A stretch of 42,525 nucleotides of DNA. It comes from Spirochaetales bacterium (GTDB lineage: Bacteria; Spirochaetota; Spirochaetia; DSM-2461). Below the pieces are notes generated by a model. It was given only the letters and a program-made list of their open reading frames with translations. It was not told where the DNA came from and searched no databases. Positions 9,278 through 16,521 of this stretch are shown here, piece by piece. The number at the start of each line of letters is the position of its first letter. Position 1 is the first letter of the stretch. The position numbers were made by a program, and so were the translations under genes. The DNA is taken from NCBI GenBank assembly GCA_028533045.1, contig JAQQAP010000035.1:1-42525 (forward strand). Reading direction: 5' to 3'.

Positions 9278-10102
9278 ATGAAAGCAACCCATGCCAAAAC
9301 ATTCAACCGAATAGCCCCTCTCTATGACAACGCCCGCCCGGGCTATCCCACCCAAATTTACGATGTTATAGATATCTATTCAGAGATAAGCGGGACGTCT
9401 AAAATCCTGGAAGTAGGATGCGGTTCGGGGATTGCCACACAGGAAATTTTTGAGAAATGGCAACCTTCTATTGTCGCCATCGATCCGGGCCTGCAGCTTC
9501 TGGAAGTGGCCCGGGGCAAAAGTAAAAATAACCGTAAAATCGAATATCTCAATTGTCCCTTTGATGAATTTAAGACACCGGAACAATTTGATGCTATATT
9601 TTCGGCCACCGCCTTTCACTGGCTCGATAAAAGAACGAAATATAAGAGATCCCATGAACTTCTTAAGGATAAGGGCAAGCTGATTTTATTCTGGAACAAT
9701 TATGTGATTCAGGAAGAATCGGTCAACGCCCAAATACAGGGGATTTATGAAAAGCACCATCCCGACGGTTCTTTAAAAGATGCCCGCCTACACTACAGGA
9801 ATAAAATCAGAAACCGTAAGAACGAAATGAATTATACTCCTTATTTTGATTTGGCCGTCCACCATGAATACAGTTACTCCATTAAGATGAGTGCCATTCA
9901 GTATGTCCTCTTGCTTCAATCCTTTTCCAATAACTCCTTTTATGAGGAGGAGAGGCTAAAGGAATTTTATGAGAATGTGGAAAACTATGTAAAATCCACA
10001 GGGGATGAAATCAAAATCACAGTTGTGGTGAATCTTGAGATTGGGCAAAAGAGGGAGCTGTACAGTAATACCACCGATACATCACTTTTTCCTCCTGCTT
10101 GA
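9278..10102 (+). CDS. Class I SAM-dependent methyltransferase
   Basis: The protein has the Rossmann methyltransferase core: motif I ILEVGCGSGIATQEIF near residue 38, IVAIDPG for the acidic strand-2 end, and FDAIFSATAFHWLD for motif IV/post I. It resembles UbiE/Methyltransf_11 proteins, but the substrate cannot be read. I chose ATG 9278 over an in-frame TTG at 9269. No Shine-Dalgarno site is present, and a TAAAAT hexamer lies 8 bp before the ATG. The last 86 bp overlap the 3' end of the convergent acetyltransferase gene, so the C-terminal 28 residues are encoded opposite its tail. Confidence 0.85.
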   Translation: MKATHAKTFNRIAPLYDNARPGYPTQIYDVIDIYSEISGTSKILEVGCGSGIATQEIFEKWQPSIVAIDPGLQLLEVARGKSKNNRKIEYLNCPFDEFKTPEQFDAIFSATAFHWLDKRTKYKRSHELLKDKGKLILFWNNYVIQEESVNAQIQGIYEKHHPDGSLKDARLHYRNKIRNRKNEMNYTPYFDLAVHHEYSYSIKMSAIQYVLLLQSFSNNSFYEEERLKEFYENVENYVKSTGDEIKITVVVNLEIGQKRELYSNTTDTSLFPPA

Positions 10103-10592
10103 CGAGCTGGTAGGGCTCTTCTCCGCCATAGATCATCCCCAGTTTTTGCATCACCCGCTCGCTTCCCCGGTTCCGGGGATCGCAGTAGGCCTTCATTATA
10201 CTTAAGTTAAGATCATTAAAACAAAATTGCAGTACCGGATGGCCCGCTTCCGCCGTAAGGCCCCGGCCCCAGTAGGGTTTGCCTATGATATACCCGATTT
10301 CGGCTCCGTTAATTTCCCGGTCCAGCCCATGGAGTCCTATGGTTCCTATCATTTTTTTGTCTTCCCGGTGCCAGATAGCCCAGTCGTAGTGCATTTCCCC
10401 CTCGTAGAGCTCCAGGGCCAAATCGATAAAGTGGGCCGTTTCCACCTTGTTTTTGTGCCGGGGCCAGGACATATAGCGCACCGTTTCTTCATCGGAGGCA
10501 TAGGAGAACATATCGTCTATGTGCTGGGGGGATATTTTTACGAGGTCCAGACGTTCGGTGGCCATGGTGCGAAAGAGATATTCATCTGTCAT
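10017..10592 (-). CDS. GNAT acetyltransferase, RimJ/RimL-like
   Basis: This 191-residue protein has the GNAT fold of the RimJ/RimL type, which transfers acetyl from acetyl-CoA to an amine. It opens with TERLDLVKISPQHIDDMF, carries the acetyl-CoA binding loop GYIIGKPYWGRGLTAEA near residue 100, and ends the domain with RNRGSERVMQKLGM. The acceptor is unknown. It has no ribosome site at a normal distance; a promoter with TATACT lies 7 bp before ATG. Its C-terminal residues are encoded opposite the end of the methyltransferase gene (86-bp tail-to-tail overlap). It diverges from yggS across only 79 bp. Confidence 0.88.
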   Translation of the reverse strand: MTDEYLFRTMATERLDLVKISPQHIDDMFSYASDEETVRYMSWPRHKNKVETAHFIDLALELYEGEMHYDWAIWHREDKKMIGTIGLHGLDREINGAEIGYIIGKPYWGRGLTAEAGHPVLQFCFNDLNLSIMKAYCDPRNRGSERVMQKLGMIYGGEEPYQLVKQEEKVMYRWYYCTAPSFAQSQDSPQL

Positions 10593-10599
10593 AGAAATC

Positions 10600-10628
10600 A
10601 GTATAGATAATTATTCTCCTTGGGGCAA
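10600..10628 (-). promoter_or_regulatory. Promoter of the GNAT gene, leaderless geometry
   Basis: On the minus strand TTGCCC (10623-10628), a 17-bp spacer and TATACT (10600-10605) precede the ATG by 7 bp. An AAGGAG lies within the spacer but is about 25 bp from the start, too far to act as a ribosome site. Confidence 0.55.
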
Positions 10629-10635
10629 ATCGCTA

Positions 10636-10664
10636 TTCTCAAAAATCACCAATCGCTCTATAAT
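10636..10664 (+). promoter_or_regulatory. Promoter of yggS, leaderless geometry
   Basis: TTCTCA (10636-10641), a 17-bp spacer and a perfect TATAAT (10659-10664) end 7 bp before the ATG at 10672. Transcription should start at or next to the ATG. No ribosome site is present. Confidence 0.6.
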
Positions 10665-10671
10665 AGCTGGC

Positions 10672-11361
10672 ATGGCCATCGCTGATAATCTTAAAGAAAT
10701 AAAAGACAATTTGAACAGGACAGCCCTTGGATGCGGCCGTGATCCCCAATCTATTCGGCTCCTGCCTGTGAGTAAGAGAAAACCCCTGGAAGCGCTTCTG
10801 GAGGCACATGAGGCGGGTGAGAACCTTTTTGGGGAGAATCGGGTAGATGAAGCTCTTGAGAAGCTGGAAAAGCTTCCCCGGGGAGTTCAGGTGGATATGA
10901 TTGGCCATCTACAGAGCAATAAAGCGGCTAAGACGGCCGGTAAATTCAGGCTGATTCATTCGGTGGACTCCCTTAAGCTGGCCGCTAGACTGGACAGGGC
11001 CAATGGGGCTATAGGGAATGTTCAGGATATTCTTATTGAGCTGAATACGTCCGGGGAGGAGAGTAAATCGGGCTATACCGATTGTGAGAGTCTCCTTAAG
11101 GACCTGGAAGAGATGGTCAACATGAAAAATATTTGCCTTAAAGGTTTCATGACCATGGCTCCCTTTATTGAGGAACGGGATTTGATCCGCCGGACCTTTG
11201 TTCGCTGCCGGGAGTGGCGCGATGAGGCGCAAAAACGCTTCCCCGATCAGGATTTTTCCGAGCTTTCCATGGGCATGTCCGGGGACTACGTGGAAGCCAT
11301 AGAGGAAGGGGCCACCATTATTCGGGTGGGAACGGCTATTTTTGGGGCGCGACAGTATTGA
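10672..11361 (+). CDS. yggS: YggS/PROSC family pyridoxal-phosphate homeostasis protein
   Basis: This protein binds pyridoxal phosphate on a TIM barrel and helps keep free PLP in balance. The family landmarks appear in order: LLPVSKRKP with the PLP lysine near residue 34, GENRVDEALEK, IGHLQSNKAAK, HSVDSLKLA, NTSGEESKSGY, LKGFMTMAP and LSMGMSGDYVEAIEEG with VRVGTAIFG-type ending (IIRVGTAIFGARQY). The 229-residue length is normal. The frame is open further upstream, but the homology starts at MAIADNLKEI, and a perfect TATAAT 7 bp earlier supports this start. It leads a tight run with the lipoprotein and rluD genes. Confidence 0.95.
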   Translation: MAIADNLKEIKDNLNRTALGCGRDPQSIRLLPVSKRKPLEALLEAHEAGENLFGENRVDEALEKLEKLPRGVQVDMIGHLQSNKAAKTAGKFRLIHSVDSLKLAARLDRANGAIGNVQDILIELNTSGEESKSGYTDCESLLKDLEEMVNMKNICLKGFMTMAPFIEERDLIRRTFVRCREWRDEAQKRFPDQDFSELSMGMSGDYVEAIEEGATIIRVGTAIFGARQY

Positions 11362-11708
11362 AGCGACTATTTATTCTGATTTTACTGGCGGCTTTTCTTT
11401 TCTCCTGTGCGACTACGGGCTCTTCATCAACTAGCACAACTACCGATACGGAACCGGTTCCCTATGAGGAGGACGAGTTTGCTCCGGGGCTTATCAAGCT
11501 GCGCCGGGCGGAGGTACTCTTCTTTGGGGCGCTGCCGCTTTTTTATATGTTTACCAGTTTGGGTTACGATACCTATTACGATATGACCAGCGCCGACGCT
11601 CCCTCGTCGACCAATACGGAGCTGGGACAGAAGTTTGCCATAACCGTTTCCCTTTCGGGGATTTTGGCTTTGGCCGATTTTATTGTGGGAGAATTACAGG
11701 ATGATTAA
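11358..11708 (+). CDS. Small predicted lipoprotein, function unknown
   Basis: The start is a TTG that shares four bases with the yggS stop (TTGA), which suggests translational coupling. The 116-residue product begins MKRLFILILLAAFLFSC, a lipoprotein signal with lipobox LFSC and Cys17 as the lipidated residue. A Ser/Thr-rich linker follows. Two hydrophobic stretches come later (LFFGALPLFYMFTSLG near residue 54 and FAITVSLSGILALADFIVG near 95), so the mature part may also insert in the membrane. I do not recognise the family. It overlaps rluD by 8 bp, so the three genes are probably one operon. Confidence 0.75.
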   Translation: MKRLFILILLAAFLFSCATTGSSSTSTTTDTEPVPYEEDEFAPGLIKLRRAEVLFFGALPLFYMFTSLGYDTYYDMTSADAPSSTNTELGQKFAITVSLSGILALADFIVGELQDD

Positions 11709-12642
11709 ACAGACTTTGACCGTGGAGCTTCCCGAGGGAACTTCCGAGCGGGCGGACCGCTATATAGCGCGAAAAGAGATTCTAACCCGGGGACAGATCA
11801 AGGCCCGGGACTTACATATTTATGACAGGGAAGGAGGAAGGGAGCTCAAGCTTTCTCTCAAGGTTAAGAAGGGGGACTCCCTTTTCCTGGAATGGCAGGA
11901 AGAGGAAGAGCACAGCCTGGAACCGGAAAAACTGGACCTTCCCATTATCTACGAGGACAGCCGGGTTGTGGTTATTAACAAACCCCGGGGCATGGTGGTT
12001 CACCCGGCCGTGGGAAACTGGACCGGAACGGTGGTGCAGGGACTTCTTTATCACAACAAGGAGATGGCCGGGGAGTTTGCCGAAGAAGGTGAGGGAAACG
12101 AGCCGGGCAGGCCCGGTATTGTTCACCGCCTGGATAAGGATACCACCGGTGTACTGGTTACCGCCAAGGATCGGGACGCCCTGGAAGAACTTTCCGAACA
12201 GTTCCGGGAACGGGAAACGGAGAAGATCTATCTGGCCGTAATTAAGGGAGCCCCCCCGTCCTCCACGGGAACCATCGAAGGCTATATGGTGCGGGACAAG
12301 CGGGACCGGAAGAAATTCACCCTTACCCGGGAAGAGCGGGGTAAGTGGTCCTGTACGGACTATGTTGTGCGGGAGCGCTTTGATAAATTCAGCTTGCTCG
12401 AATTGAGAATCCACACCGGACGGACCCATCAGATCCGGGTGCATATGAAATCCCTTAACAAACCCATTCTGGGAGACCCCATTTACGGCCGCAAGGACAA
12501 TAACTTTCCCGAGGCGCCCCTTATGCTTCATTCGTGGAAACTCACTTTGAATCTGCCCGGAGAAGAAGAGCCCCATACATTTGAGGCTCCTTTACCGGAA
12601 GATTTTGAGGCCCTTTTAAATAAATTACGGGAATTAACGTAA
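11701..12642 (+). CDS. rluD: Ribosomal large subunit pseudouridine synthase, RluD family
   Basis: RluA/RluD-type enzymes isomerise specific uridines of 23S rRNA to pseudouridine. An N-terminal S4-like RNA-binding region (ADRYIARKEILTRGQIKARD) covers about residues 15-75. The catalytic motif GIVHRLDKDTTGVLV near residue 140 contains the active-site Asp. The C-terminal RTHQIRVHMKSLNKPILGDPIYG is also diagnostic. I place the start at ATG 11701, where a GGGAG site sits 9 bp upstream, rather than the upstream in-frame TTG at 11683. The 313-residue length fits. The target uridines cannot be told from sequence alone. Confidence 0.94.
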   Translation: MIKQTLTVELPEGTSERADRYIARKEILTRGQIKARDLHIYDREGGRELKLSLKVKKGDSLFLEWQEEEEHSLEPEKLDLPIIYEDSRVVVINKPRGMVVHPAVGNWTGTVVQGLLYHNKEMAGEFAEEGEGNEPGRPGIVHRLDKDTTGVLVTAKDRDALEELSEQFRERETEKIYLAVIKGAPPSSTGTIEGYMVRDKRDRKKFTLTREERGKWSCTDYVVRERFDKFSLLELRIHTGRTHQIRVHMKSLNKPILGDPIYGRKDNNFPEAPLMLHSWKLTLNLPGEEEPHTFEAPLPEDFEALLNKLRELT

Positions 12643-12685
12643 ATCCATAGGTATTCTTTGAAATTTAAGGCTAAATGGGCTAGGT

Positions 12686-12715
12686 TATCTCCATAATTCA
12701 TCATATTAGGAGATA
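12686..12715 (+). promoter_or_regulatory. Hairpin covering the ribosome site of the beta-barrel gene
   Basis: TATCTCC (12686-12692) pairs with GGAGATA (12709-12715) across a 16-nt AT-rich loop. The right arm contains the AGGAGA ribosome site of the ATG at 12718. The 7-bp stem could limit translation and melt with heat, but no experiment or conservation supports that here. Confidence 0.35.
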
Positions 12716-12717
12716 TC

Positions 12718-13284
12718 ATGAAAAAGAAAGTTTTACTTGCTGTTGTTGTGTTCAGCCTTTTTGGAGCGACCGGGCTCTTTGCCCAGGAATGGACAAGCTA
12801 TTCCCCCGAATTTCAGGAAGGGGATATTGCGATTCAGGCGGGGATTGGTCTGTTGGCCGGTTTTTACGGAGATACAACCATACCTCCCATTTCGGTTAGC
12901 GTTGATTACGCCCAGCCCATCGCGGACCTTCCCTTTTCCTTTGGCGGTATCGTCGCTTATGCCAAGTCGGAAGACGATTACTCATATTTTGGCTATAACT
13001 GGACCTATGAATATTCCTATATTCTTATTGGTGGCCGAGCAGCCTATCATGTGGATTTTGGTGTGGATAATCTGGATACCTACGCGGGAGTTCTCTTAGG
13101 TTTTAATATTGTTAATTCCTCTGTTAGTGGCGATAGCTGGGGTTCTTCTTCGGCTGATTCAAGCTATATGCTCTATGGTGCTTACGCCGGTGCCCGCTAC
13201 TTCTTCACCGACAACATTGCAGCCTTCGGCGAAGTCGGTTACGGTATGGGGCTCATTACCCTGGGAGCCACCTTCAAGCTCTAA
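12718..13284 (+). CDS. Predicted outer-membrane beta-barrel protein
   Basis: The 188-residue protein starts with a Sec signal peptide (MKKKVLLAVVVFSLFGATGLFAQ, cleavage likely after FA). The rest alternates polar and hydrophobic or aromatic residues in short strands separated by glycine-rich turns, for example SYILIGGRAAYHVDFG, DTYAGVLLGFNIV and MLYGAYAGARYFF. It ends in a strand finishing in Leu (LGATFKL). This pattern fits a small 8-strand OmpA/OmpW-like barrel, although no specific family is recognised. An AGGAGA site precedes ATG and lies inside a potential hairpin. The stop codon overlaps that of the convergent lipoprotein gene. Confidence 0.75.
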   Translation: MKKKVLLAVVVFSLFGATGLFAQEWTSYSPEFQEGDIAIQAGIGLLAGFYGDTTIPPISVSVDYAQPIADLPFSFGGIVAYAKSEDDYSYFGYNWTYEYSYILIGGRAAYHVDFGVDNLDTYAGVLLGFNIVNSSVSGDSWGSSSADSSYMLYGAYAGARYFFTDNIAAFGEVGYGMGLITLGATFKL

Positions 13285-15014
13285 TCGCTGTTAACATCCA
13301 ACAAAGCTTGATACTTGGGGGCATCCGAATAGGTGCCCCCAATTTGATCCAGAGTTTCCAGATGTCCCCAGGAGCCGTACTTGCTCTCCCGGGTTCCAAT
13401 ATAGGAAAAGGCCATAAAAAGTCCGCAGTTTACATTATCCTGGACATGCAAGTCAAAGTTGTGCATGTAGAGTTCGTACATACGCTCGTCAATCTGAAAA
13501 TCCCAGAGCTGCTGGTTATAGTCCCATTCACTCTGATTATAGGGCTGCATATGCTGGCCCCCTTCATAAACATAATAATCAATGCCGTATTCCGTTGCAT
13601 AGGCTGCAGACTCTTCCGTCCACTCAATGGTTGATTCCAGGAAATACTGGTAAGTGTCGTAATAGATCTGCTGGAAGCTTAAATCGTCGCCCAGCTCTTC
13701 CCACTCTACATGGTTATCGTAGGAGAAGCCAAAGTAGCCCCCCACCGAGAGGGCATCGCAGCCAATGGCCCCGTAGTATTCGCTTTCGTCAAAAAGGTAG
13801 GAGAGAATGCGGTTGGAGTTATCATACCAGGCGTGCTGCCCCGTGGCGACTTTGACAACTCTTTCCTCCATTTCACTTCCAAAGACCTCATCCCAAAGAT
13901 AAAAGGCCCGAGCCATCATAAAGGCGTCCTTTTCCGGATGGCCTTCTCCTGCTTCCCCAAGCGCTTCCAGCTGAGTCACCACATAGTCGTCCACCGGCTC
14001 CGGGTAGTCGCTGTAGGAGCCGTTGTAGAGAACCCACTGGGCCTGAACAAAATTCCAGTTCCACATTTCGTTGGAAAATTCCAGATAGATTTTAAGGCCG
14101 TCGTCCAGATTGTCCCGCCAGAGTTCGGCCAGGTTCGTAATATAGTCGTCACTGGCCATGTGAGGGATGCAGACCCAGGCGTCGACCTGCAGCTCGTTAC
14201 AGAGTTCAATGGCGTAATCAAAGCTGATTCCCTGGTAAGTTCCCTGGGAGAAGTAGTCCGTGGTAATCCGGTCGTCCGTATAGTCGTCGGGGGTGGCGTT
14301 GTTGTCCGAACCGTCCCCCCAGTCTACCTGGTCTGAGCCGTTTGTGCAGACCCAGTCCATGAAGCGAAGGGCATGGAACTCTTCCAACCCTTCAAGGTAG
14401 CTTGCCAGGAAGGTGGGAAAACCCTCCGGGTCGTAGTCGTCATAGCTGTACATTTCGTAGTCTTCCGGGATAATGCGGATGTTGCGGAGCGGATCGTCCA
14501 CATTACTATAGGTTATGTTGAGCCAGGTGTTGCCCCCGGTTCCTAGCAGGTCAATGTAGTACCCCAATTCATCCTCTTCCAGTCGGTTACCTCCTGCTTC
14601 CAGGGTTCCGTCTCCTTCCCAAAAGACCCGGTAGCGGCCTTCGTAGTAGTTATTTATAAGAAAGCGGATGAGCGATTCGTGGCCGTCGCTTGTCTCCTGG
14701 GGGACGTAAGTGGGGTAGCCCGTACTGTCTCGCTCCACCTCGTCAATCATACCGGTATTCCATGCAGAGCCCGATTCGTCGGTGTAGAATGTGAACATAC
14801 TGCCGGCGGTAGTCATGGCATCGGTAAAGATGGGGGCGGGAGTGTAGTAGTTGAGGCTGTGCAGATTCATGCCGATGGGAAGGGAGGCCTCGTAGGAGGG
14901 ATCGGGGATTTCATCATATTCGTCGTTTTCTGAAGTAAAATTATTTTGTACTATTAGGGCGCATCCGCCAAGAAGGATCGTGAGAAATAGTAATAAGGGC
15001 AAAAATTGTCTCAT
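13281..15014 (-). CDS. Surface lipoprotein with clan GH-A-like glycosidase signature
   Basis: The 577-residue protein begins MRQFLPLLLFLTILLGGC, a lipoprotein signal with lipobox LGGC. Near residue 313 the sequence IYLEFSNEMWNWNFVQAQW contains an Asn-Glu pair after a beta strand, as in the acid/base site of clan GH-A (TIM-barrel) hydrolases. VYEGGQHM near residue 484 could supply the nucleophile Glu. Many Trp, Tyr and Asp residues fit carbohydrate binding. Proteins with an SNE(M/V)WN motif are often left as hypothetical or called cellulose-binding; I infer a polysaccharide-acting enzyme but cannot name the family. It has TATAAT 6 bp before ATG. GGGAGG abuts the ATG directly, too close to act as a ribosome site. 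Confidence 0.65.
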   Translation of the reverse strand: MRQFLPLLLFLTILLGGCALIVQNNFTSENDEYDEIPDPSYEASLPIGMNLHSLNYYTPAPIFTDAMTTAGSMFTFYTDESGSAWNTGMIDEVERDSTGYPTYVPQETSDGHESLIRFLINNYYEGRYRVFWEGDGTLEAGGNRLEEDELGYYIDLLGTGGNTWLNITYSNVDDPLRNIRIIPEDYEMYSYDDYDPEGFPTFLASYLEGLEEFHALRFMDWVCTNGSDQVDWGDGSDNNATPDDYTDDRITTDYFSQGTYQGISFDYAIELCNELQVDAWVCIPHMASDDYITNLAELWRDNLDDGLKIYLEFSNEMWNWNFVQAQWVLYNGSYSDYPEPVDDYVVTQLEALGEAGEGHPEKDAFMMARAFYLWDEVFGSEMEERVVKVATGQHAWYDNSNRILSYLFDESEYYGAIGCDALSVGGYFGFSYDNHVEWEELGDDLSFQQIYYDTYQYFLESTIEWTEESAAYATEYGIDYYVYEGGQHMQPYNQSEWDYNQQLWDFQIDERMYELYMHNFDLHVQDNVNCGLFMAFSYIGTRESKYGSWGHLETLDQIGGTYSDAPKYQALLDVNSD

Positions 15015-15020
15015 CCTCCC

Positions 15021-15026
15021 ATTATA
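15021..15026 (-). promoter_or_regulatory. Perfect -10 hexamer 6 bp before the GH-A-like lipoprotein gene
   Basis: On the minus strand TATAAT ends 6 bp before the ATG at 15014. No convincing -35 is seen. The geometry matches the other leaderless candidates in this window. Confidence 0.45.
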
Positions 15027-15075
15027 GCTTAGAATTGTTGTCGATTCTGTGAGGAATTGGAAAACAATAAATGGG

Positions 15076-15804
15076 CTATTTTGAAAGTGCTTCCGTAATG
15101 AATTTAGCCAGATCTACCCCAAAGTCAGCTTCTTCGGGAGTCCAGGTTCTAATAGGTCCAATGTGTTCCTGGCAAAGAACCCCCTTCATTTTGTTATTGT
15201 GCCAGATGGGAATATCCAAAAGAGACGTAATTCCCAATTTTGAAAGATAGGGCCCGGAGAAACAGGAGGTTCGGGGATCCTTGTTGGCATCGTGGGCATC
15301 AATGGCCCGGTCCCTTTCGAGGGCTTGAAAGTAGGCGGGAAAGTCTTTCTGGGAGAGAATCATACCGGAGGAGTGCTTTGCTACACTCTGCTCGTAAAGG
15401 TTTTCACACTTAATGGCTGTTAGTCCTTCATCGTAGAACCATACGCTTACCCGGGCAATGTTCAGGGCGTGGGAGGCGGCTTCGGTAATATTCCTCATTG
15501 TGCTTTCTAGACTGGAAATAAAGAGGGGCTTTTTGTTGTTCAGGTCTGCCAGTACCTTATTGAGTTCGCTTACGCCCGCTGCGGATGTGGCCACCGATTC
15601 GGCACCGGTGAGCACGTTCTGCCCGCTGAATTCAGCCTTGATTTTAATCATGGCATTTTCATAAATCCTTATATTTTCCTCAGAATCTTCGATTGTTTTT
15701 GCTGTAAGAGAGGACATGTTTGAGTACCGAGTCAGAGCCACCCGGGCGGGGATACCTCCCATATTAAAGGCATCCTGAAAGTACTTCATTAGTATTACAC
15801 CCAT
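15076..15804 (-). CDS. GAF domain signalling protein
   Basis: The 242-residue protein has an N-terminal helical region (about residues 1-90) and a C-terminal GAF domain (about 95-240), with NITEAASHALNIARVSVWFYDE and LLDIPIWHNNKMKGVLCQEHIG typical of GAF domains in bacterial signalling proteins. No output domain is attached, so it may sense a small ligand and act through a partner. The N-terminal piece contains MGGIPARVALTRYSNMSSLTAKTIEDSEEN, which I do not recognise. AAGGAG lies before the ATG at 15804. It is transcribed toward the glycosidase-like gene (61-bp gap) and diverges from lemA. Confidence 0.8.
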   Translation of the reverse strand: MGVILMKYFQDAFNMGGIPARVALTRYSNMSSLTAKTIEDSEENIRIYENAMIKIKAEFSGQNVLTGAESVATSAAGVSELNKVLADLNNKKPLFISSLESTMRNITEAASHALNIARVSVWFYDEGLTAIKCENLYEQSVAKHSSGMILSQKDFPAYFQALERDRAIDAHDANKDPRTSCFSGPYLSKLGITSLLDIPIWHNNKMKGVLCQEHIGPIRTWTPEEADFGVDLAKFITEALSK

Positions 15805-15891
15805 CTATCTCTCCTTGTTTTGTAAGCGGCTCGAATAATTAAAGTTTTGTGTGTAAAAACTCCTATTTCAAGTTTTTCTTTCACTTATCCC

Positions 15892-15921
15892 GTGAAAAGT
15901 TCACTATTTATGGGTTATAAT
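15892..15921 (+). promoter_or_regulatory. Promoter of lemA operon
   Basis: GTGAAA (15892-15897), an 18-bp spacer and a perfect TATAAT (15916-15921) lie upstream of lemA. The predicted leader is about 36 nt and carries an AAGGAG ribosome site, so this is a conventional leader. Confidence 0.5.
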
Positions 15922-15963
15922 TGGTTACGGTTCACAAAAAGTACATTTTTTAAGGAGATTATT

Positions 15964-16512
15964 TTGATTGGTATGATTGTTGGGGCAGTTGTTGTTATAT
16001 TGGTGGTGTTCTTCATTTCTTCCTACAATGGGTTTGTAAAACTTAGAAATAAGTGCGAAGAGGCTTTTGCCACCATGGATGCCTATTTGAAGAAGCGGTG
16101 GGATCTCATCCCCAATCTGGTGGAGACCGTTAAGGGGTACGCATCACACGAGCAGGAAACTCTGGAGAAGGTTATTGAGGCCCGGAACAAGGCTATGGGA
16201 TCTCAGAATATATCCGAGCTGCAGGCAAATGAAAACGCCCTGGCTTCGGGACTAAAAAGTATCTTTGTCCTTTCCGAGTCCTATCCGGACCTCAAGGCCA
16301 ATGAGGGCTTCGTCAACCTTCAAAATCAGCTTCAGACCCTGGAAAACGATATTCTCCAGTCCCGGAAGTACTATAATGCCATCGTTAAGTCATTTAATAC
16401 CAAGCGGGAGCTTTTTCCCCAGTCCCTTGTGGCAGGTATGATGAACCTGGAAAAGAAGGATTATTTTGAAGTGGAAGAATCGGAGCGGGCCAACGTTAAG
16501 GTTTCTTTCTAG
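15964..16512 (+). CDS. lemA: LemA family membrane protein
   Basis: LemA proteins have a short N-terminal membrane helix and a long helical bundle; their function is unsettled. The helix VGAVVVILVVFFISSYNGF is followed by the family signature KLRNKCEEAFATMDAYLKKRWDLIPNLVETVKGYASHE, and later YYNAIVKSFNTKRELFPQS. I place the start at TTG 15964, which has AAGGAG six bases upstream; ATG 15973 is the alternative. The frame stays open further upstream to 15847, but that part overlaps the promoter. The DUF2207 gene follows at once, a common pairing. Confidence 0.92.
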   Translation: MIGMIVGAVVVILVVFFISSYNGFVKLRNKCEEAFATMDAYLKKRWDLIPNLVETVKGYASHEQETLEKVIEARNKAMGSQNISELQANENALASGLKSIFVLSESYPDLKANEGFVNLQNQLQTLENDILQSRKYYNAIVKSFNTKRELFPQSLVAGMMNLEKKDYFEVEESERANVKVSF

Positions 16513-16521
16513 GGGATGATG

